This document shows, one piece after another, positions 4,466-5,295 of a stretch of 5,295 nucleotides of DNA. Source of the stretch: Campylobacterales bacterium (lineage in GTDB: Bacteria; Campylobacterota; Campylobacteria; Campylobacterales; JALSKU01); assembly GCA_027038235.1 (NCBI GenBank), contig JALVXV010000004.1:1-5295 (forward strand), read 5' to 3'. The translations under genes and the position numbers were made by a program. The notes under the pieces were generated by a model. The model saw nothing but the letters and a program-made list of their open reading frames with translations. It searched no databases and was not told the DNA's origin. The stretch's first letter is position 1; every line of letters begins with the position of its first letter.

Positions 4466-5295
4466 CTAAACCTTAAAATAGATTGCCTCTTTATGGTGAA
4501 ACACAAGTGCCGAAGTTGTTTGTTCAGGATGCATTTGATAAGTTTCACTTAAAGTGATACCAAACTCTTCAGGTTTTAAAAGATCAAAGATAAGCTTATT
4601 GTCAGCTAGATTTGGACAGGCAGGATACCCAAAAGAGTATCTACACCCTTGATAAGCAGACATTTTAACATCTCTTAGAGTGTGTCCTTCATTATGAGCG
4701 ATACCAAGTTCTAGCCTTATTTGTTTATGTATCACCTCTGCTAAAGCTTCAGCTAATTCTACACTAATGCCATGAATTAAGTGATACTCTTTGTATTTTC
4801 CATTCTTAAAAAGCTCTTGTTCATATTGGCTAAATCTCTCTCCAGCACTTACACAACTCAAAGCTAAAACATCATGCCTACTAGGCGATAGATAGTCGCT
4901 TAGGCATCTATAAGGCTTTTTTCTTTGTCTTGGAAGATGGAGTATCTTTTTTGCTCTTTGTTTTATATCTTCTAGTGGCTCTTTATTTGCCTCTTTTTCG
5001 CTAAAGTATCCTTCGCTCTCATCAAAGAAGTATATATCATCCTCAAAACCACGAACCGGATAGTAACCATATATCAGTGTCGGCTTAAATAGATCAAGTC
5101 TCTCAATATCTCTTTTTACTCTCTCATAAAGAGGCCAAAGCTCCTCATCTCTTTGTCTTTGTTTTTCTTCTTTGCTTTTTCCTTTGTTTGTATATCCCCA
5201 AGCTCTCGTAAAAAGCATTTTATGATTTATCCACTCGTAAGCTATCTCTTTTACATCAGTTTTAAGCACTCTTCTACCCCAAAAAGGAGGAGTAG
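4466..5295 (-). CDS. metH: Cobalamin-dependent methionine synthase, C-terminal fragment (reactivation domain)
   Basis: This is the last 275 or so residues of MetH, which moves a methyl group from methyltetrahydrofolate to homocysteine through cobalamin in the cytoplasm. The C-terminal domain shown here binds AdoMet and flavodoxin and reductively remethylates cobalamin that has become oxidised. The key evidence is the AdoMet-binding motif RxxxGYPACP (RYSFGYPACP, 4642-4613), followed by the family-typical ITLSETYQMHPEQTTSALVF near the end; both match the layout of the E. coli MetH C-terminus. The frame stays open to the window edge with residues TPPFWGRRVLKTD before the first possible GTG at 5269, so the gene is partial, not a short stand-alone protein. 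The full-length family is about 1,150-1,250 residues, so the homocysteine, folate and B12 domains lie outside the window. The stop is TAG at 4468-4466. No terminator hairpin is visible after it. Confidence 0.95.
   Translation of the reverse strand, partial: TPPFWGRRVLKTDVKEIAYEWINHKMLFTRAWGYTNKGKSKEEKQRQRDEELWPLYERVKRDIERLDLFKPTLIYGYYPVRGFEDDIYFFDESEGYFSEKEANKEPLEDIKQRAKKILHLPRQRKKPYRCLSDYLSPSRHDVLALSCVSAGERFSQYEQELFKNGKYKEYHLIHGISVELAEALAEVIHKQIRLELGIAHNEGHTLRDVKMSAYQGCRYSFGYPACPNLADNKLIFDLLKPEEFGITLSETYQMHPEQTTSALVFHHKEAIYFKV

Noticed and set aside
4466..5269. A separate 267-aa protein starting at GTG 5269
   Set aside because: The frame continues upstream to the window edge with MetH-like sequence, so it is the end of a longer gene.

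Overview
The window is AT-rich, and every credible gene lies on the minus strand, so transcription runs from high to low coordinates. The organism is probably a member of the Campylobacterota (the Sulfurimonas/Sulfurovum/Arcobacter sort). This rests on base composition, Lys/Asn/Ile-rich proteins, tightly packed co-directional genes and general protein character; it is an inference, not a proven assignment.

Layout in the direction of transcription. (1) 5295-4466: the C-terminal end of cobalamin-dependent methionine synthase (MetH), cut by the window edge and holding the reactivation domain with its AdoMet-binding motif. (2) About 4420-4383: a near-consensus sigma70-type promoter whose spacer and -10 box lie inside a perfect 13-bp inverted repeat, a good candidate operator. 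(3) 4365-4195: a 56-residue protein of unknown function with a strong ribosome binding site. (4) 4189-4091: a possible 32-codon ORF that ends by overlapping the next start. (5) 4094-2112: an outer-membrane TonB-dependent receptor starting with TTG. (6) 2115-1555: a six-helix membrane protein, also starting with TTG and overlapping the receptor stop. (7) 1553-1134: a small protein that looks like a GGDEF fold without the GGDEF signature. (8) 1133-420: a DUF445 membrane protein. From the receptor to DUF445 the genes overlap or are 0-1 bp apart, so they are very probably one operon.

The low-coordinate end (1-419) is mobile-element debris. It holds a frameshifted fragment of an IS630-type transposase (about 398-209) that runs directly into a 140-bp element (69-208) bounded by 24-bp inverted repeats matching at 22 of 24 positions. 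That element looks like a REPIN or a MITE. Positions 1-68 hold nothing I can identify.

The working hypothesis is an envelope/uptake operon: an outer-membrane receptor, an inner-membrane six-helix protein that could carry the imported ligand onward, a catalytically dead GGDEF-like accessory and a DUF445 membrane protein, controlled from one palindrome-embedded promoter. The substrate cannot be read from the sequence. Cobalamin is one candidate only because metH is next door. I see no rRNA, tRNA or CRISPR, no riboswitch I can recognise, and no convincing rho-independent terminator.
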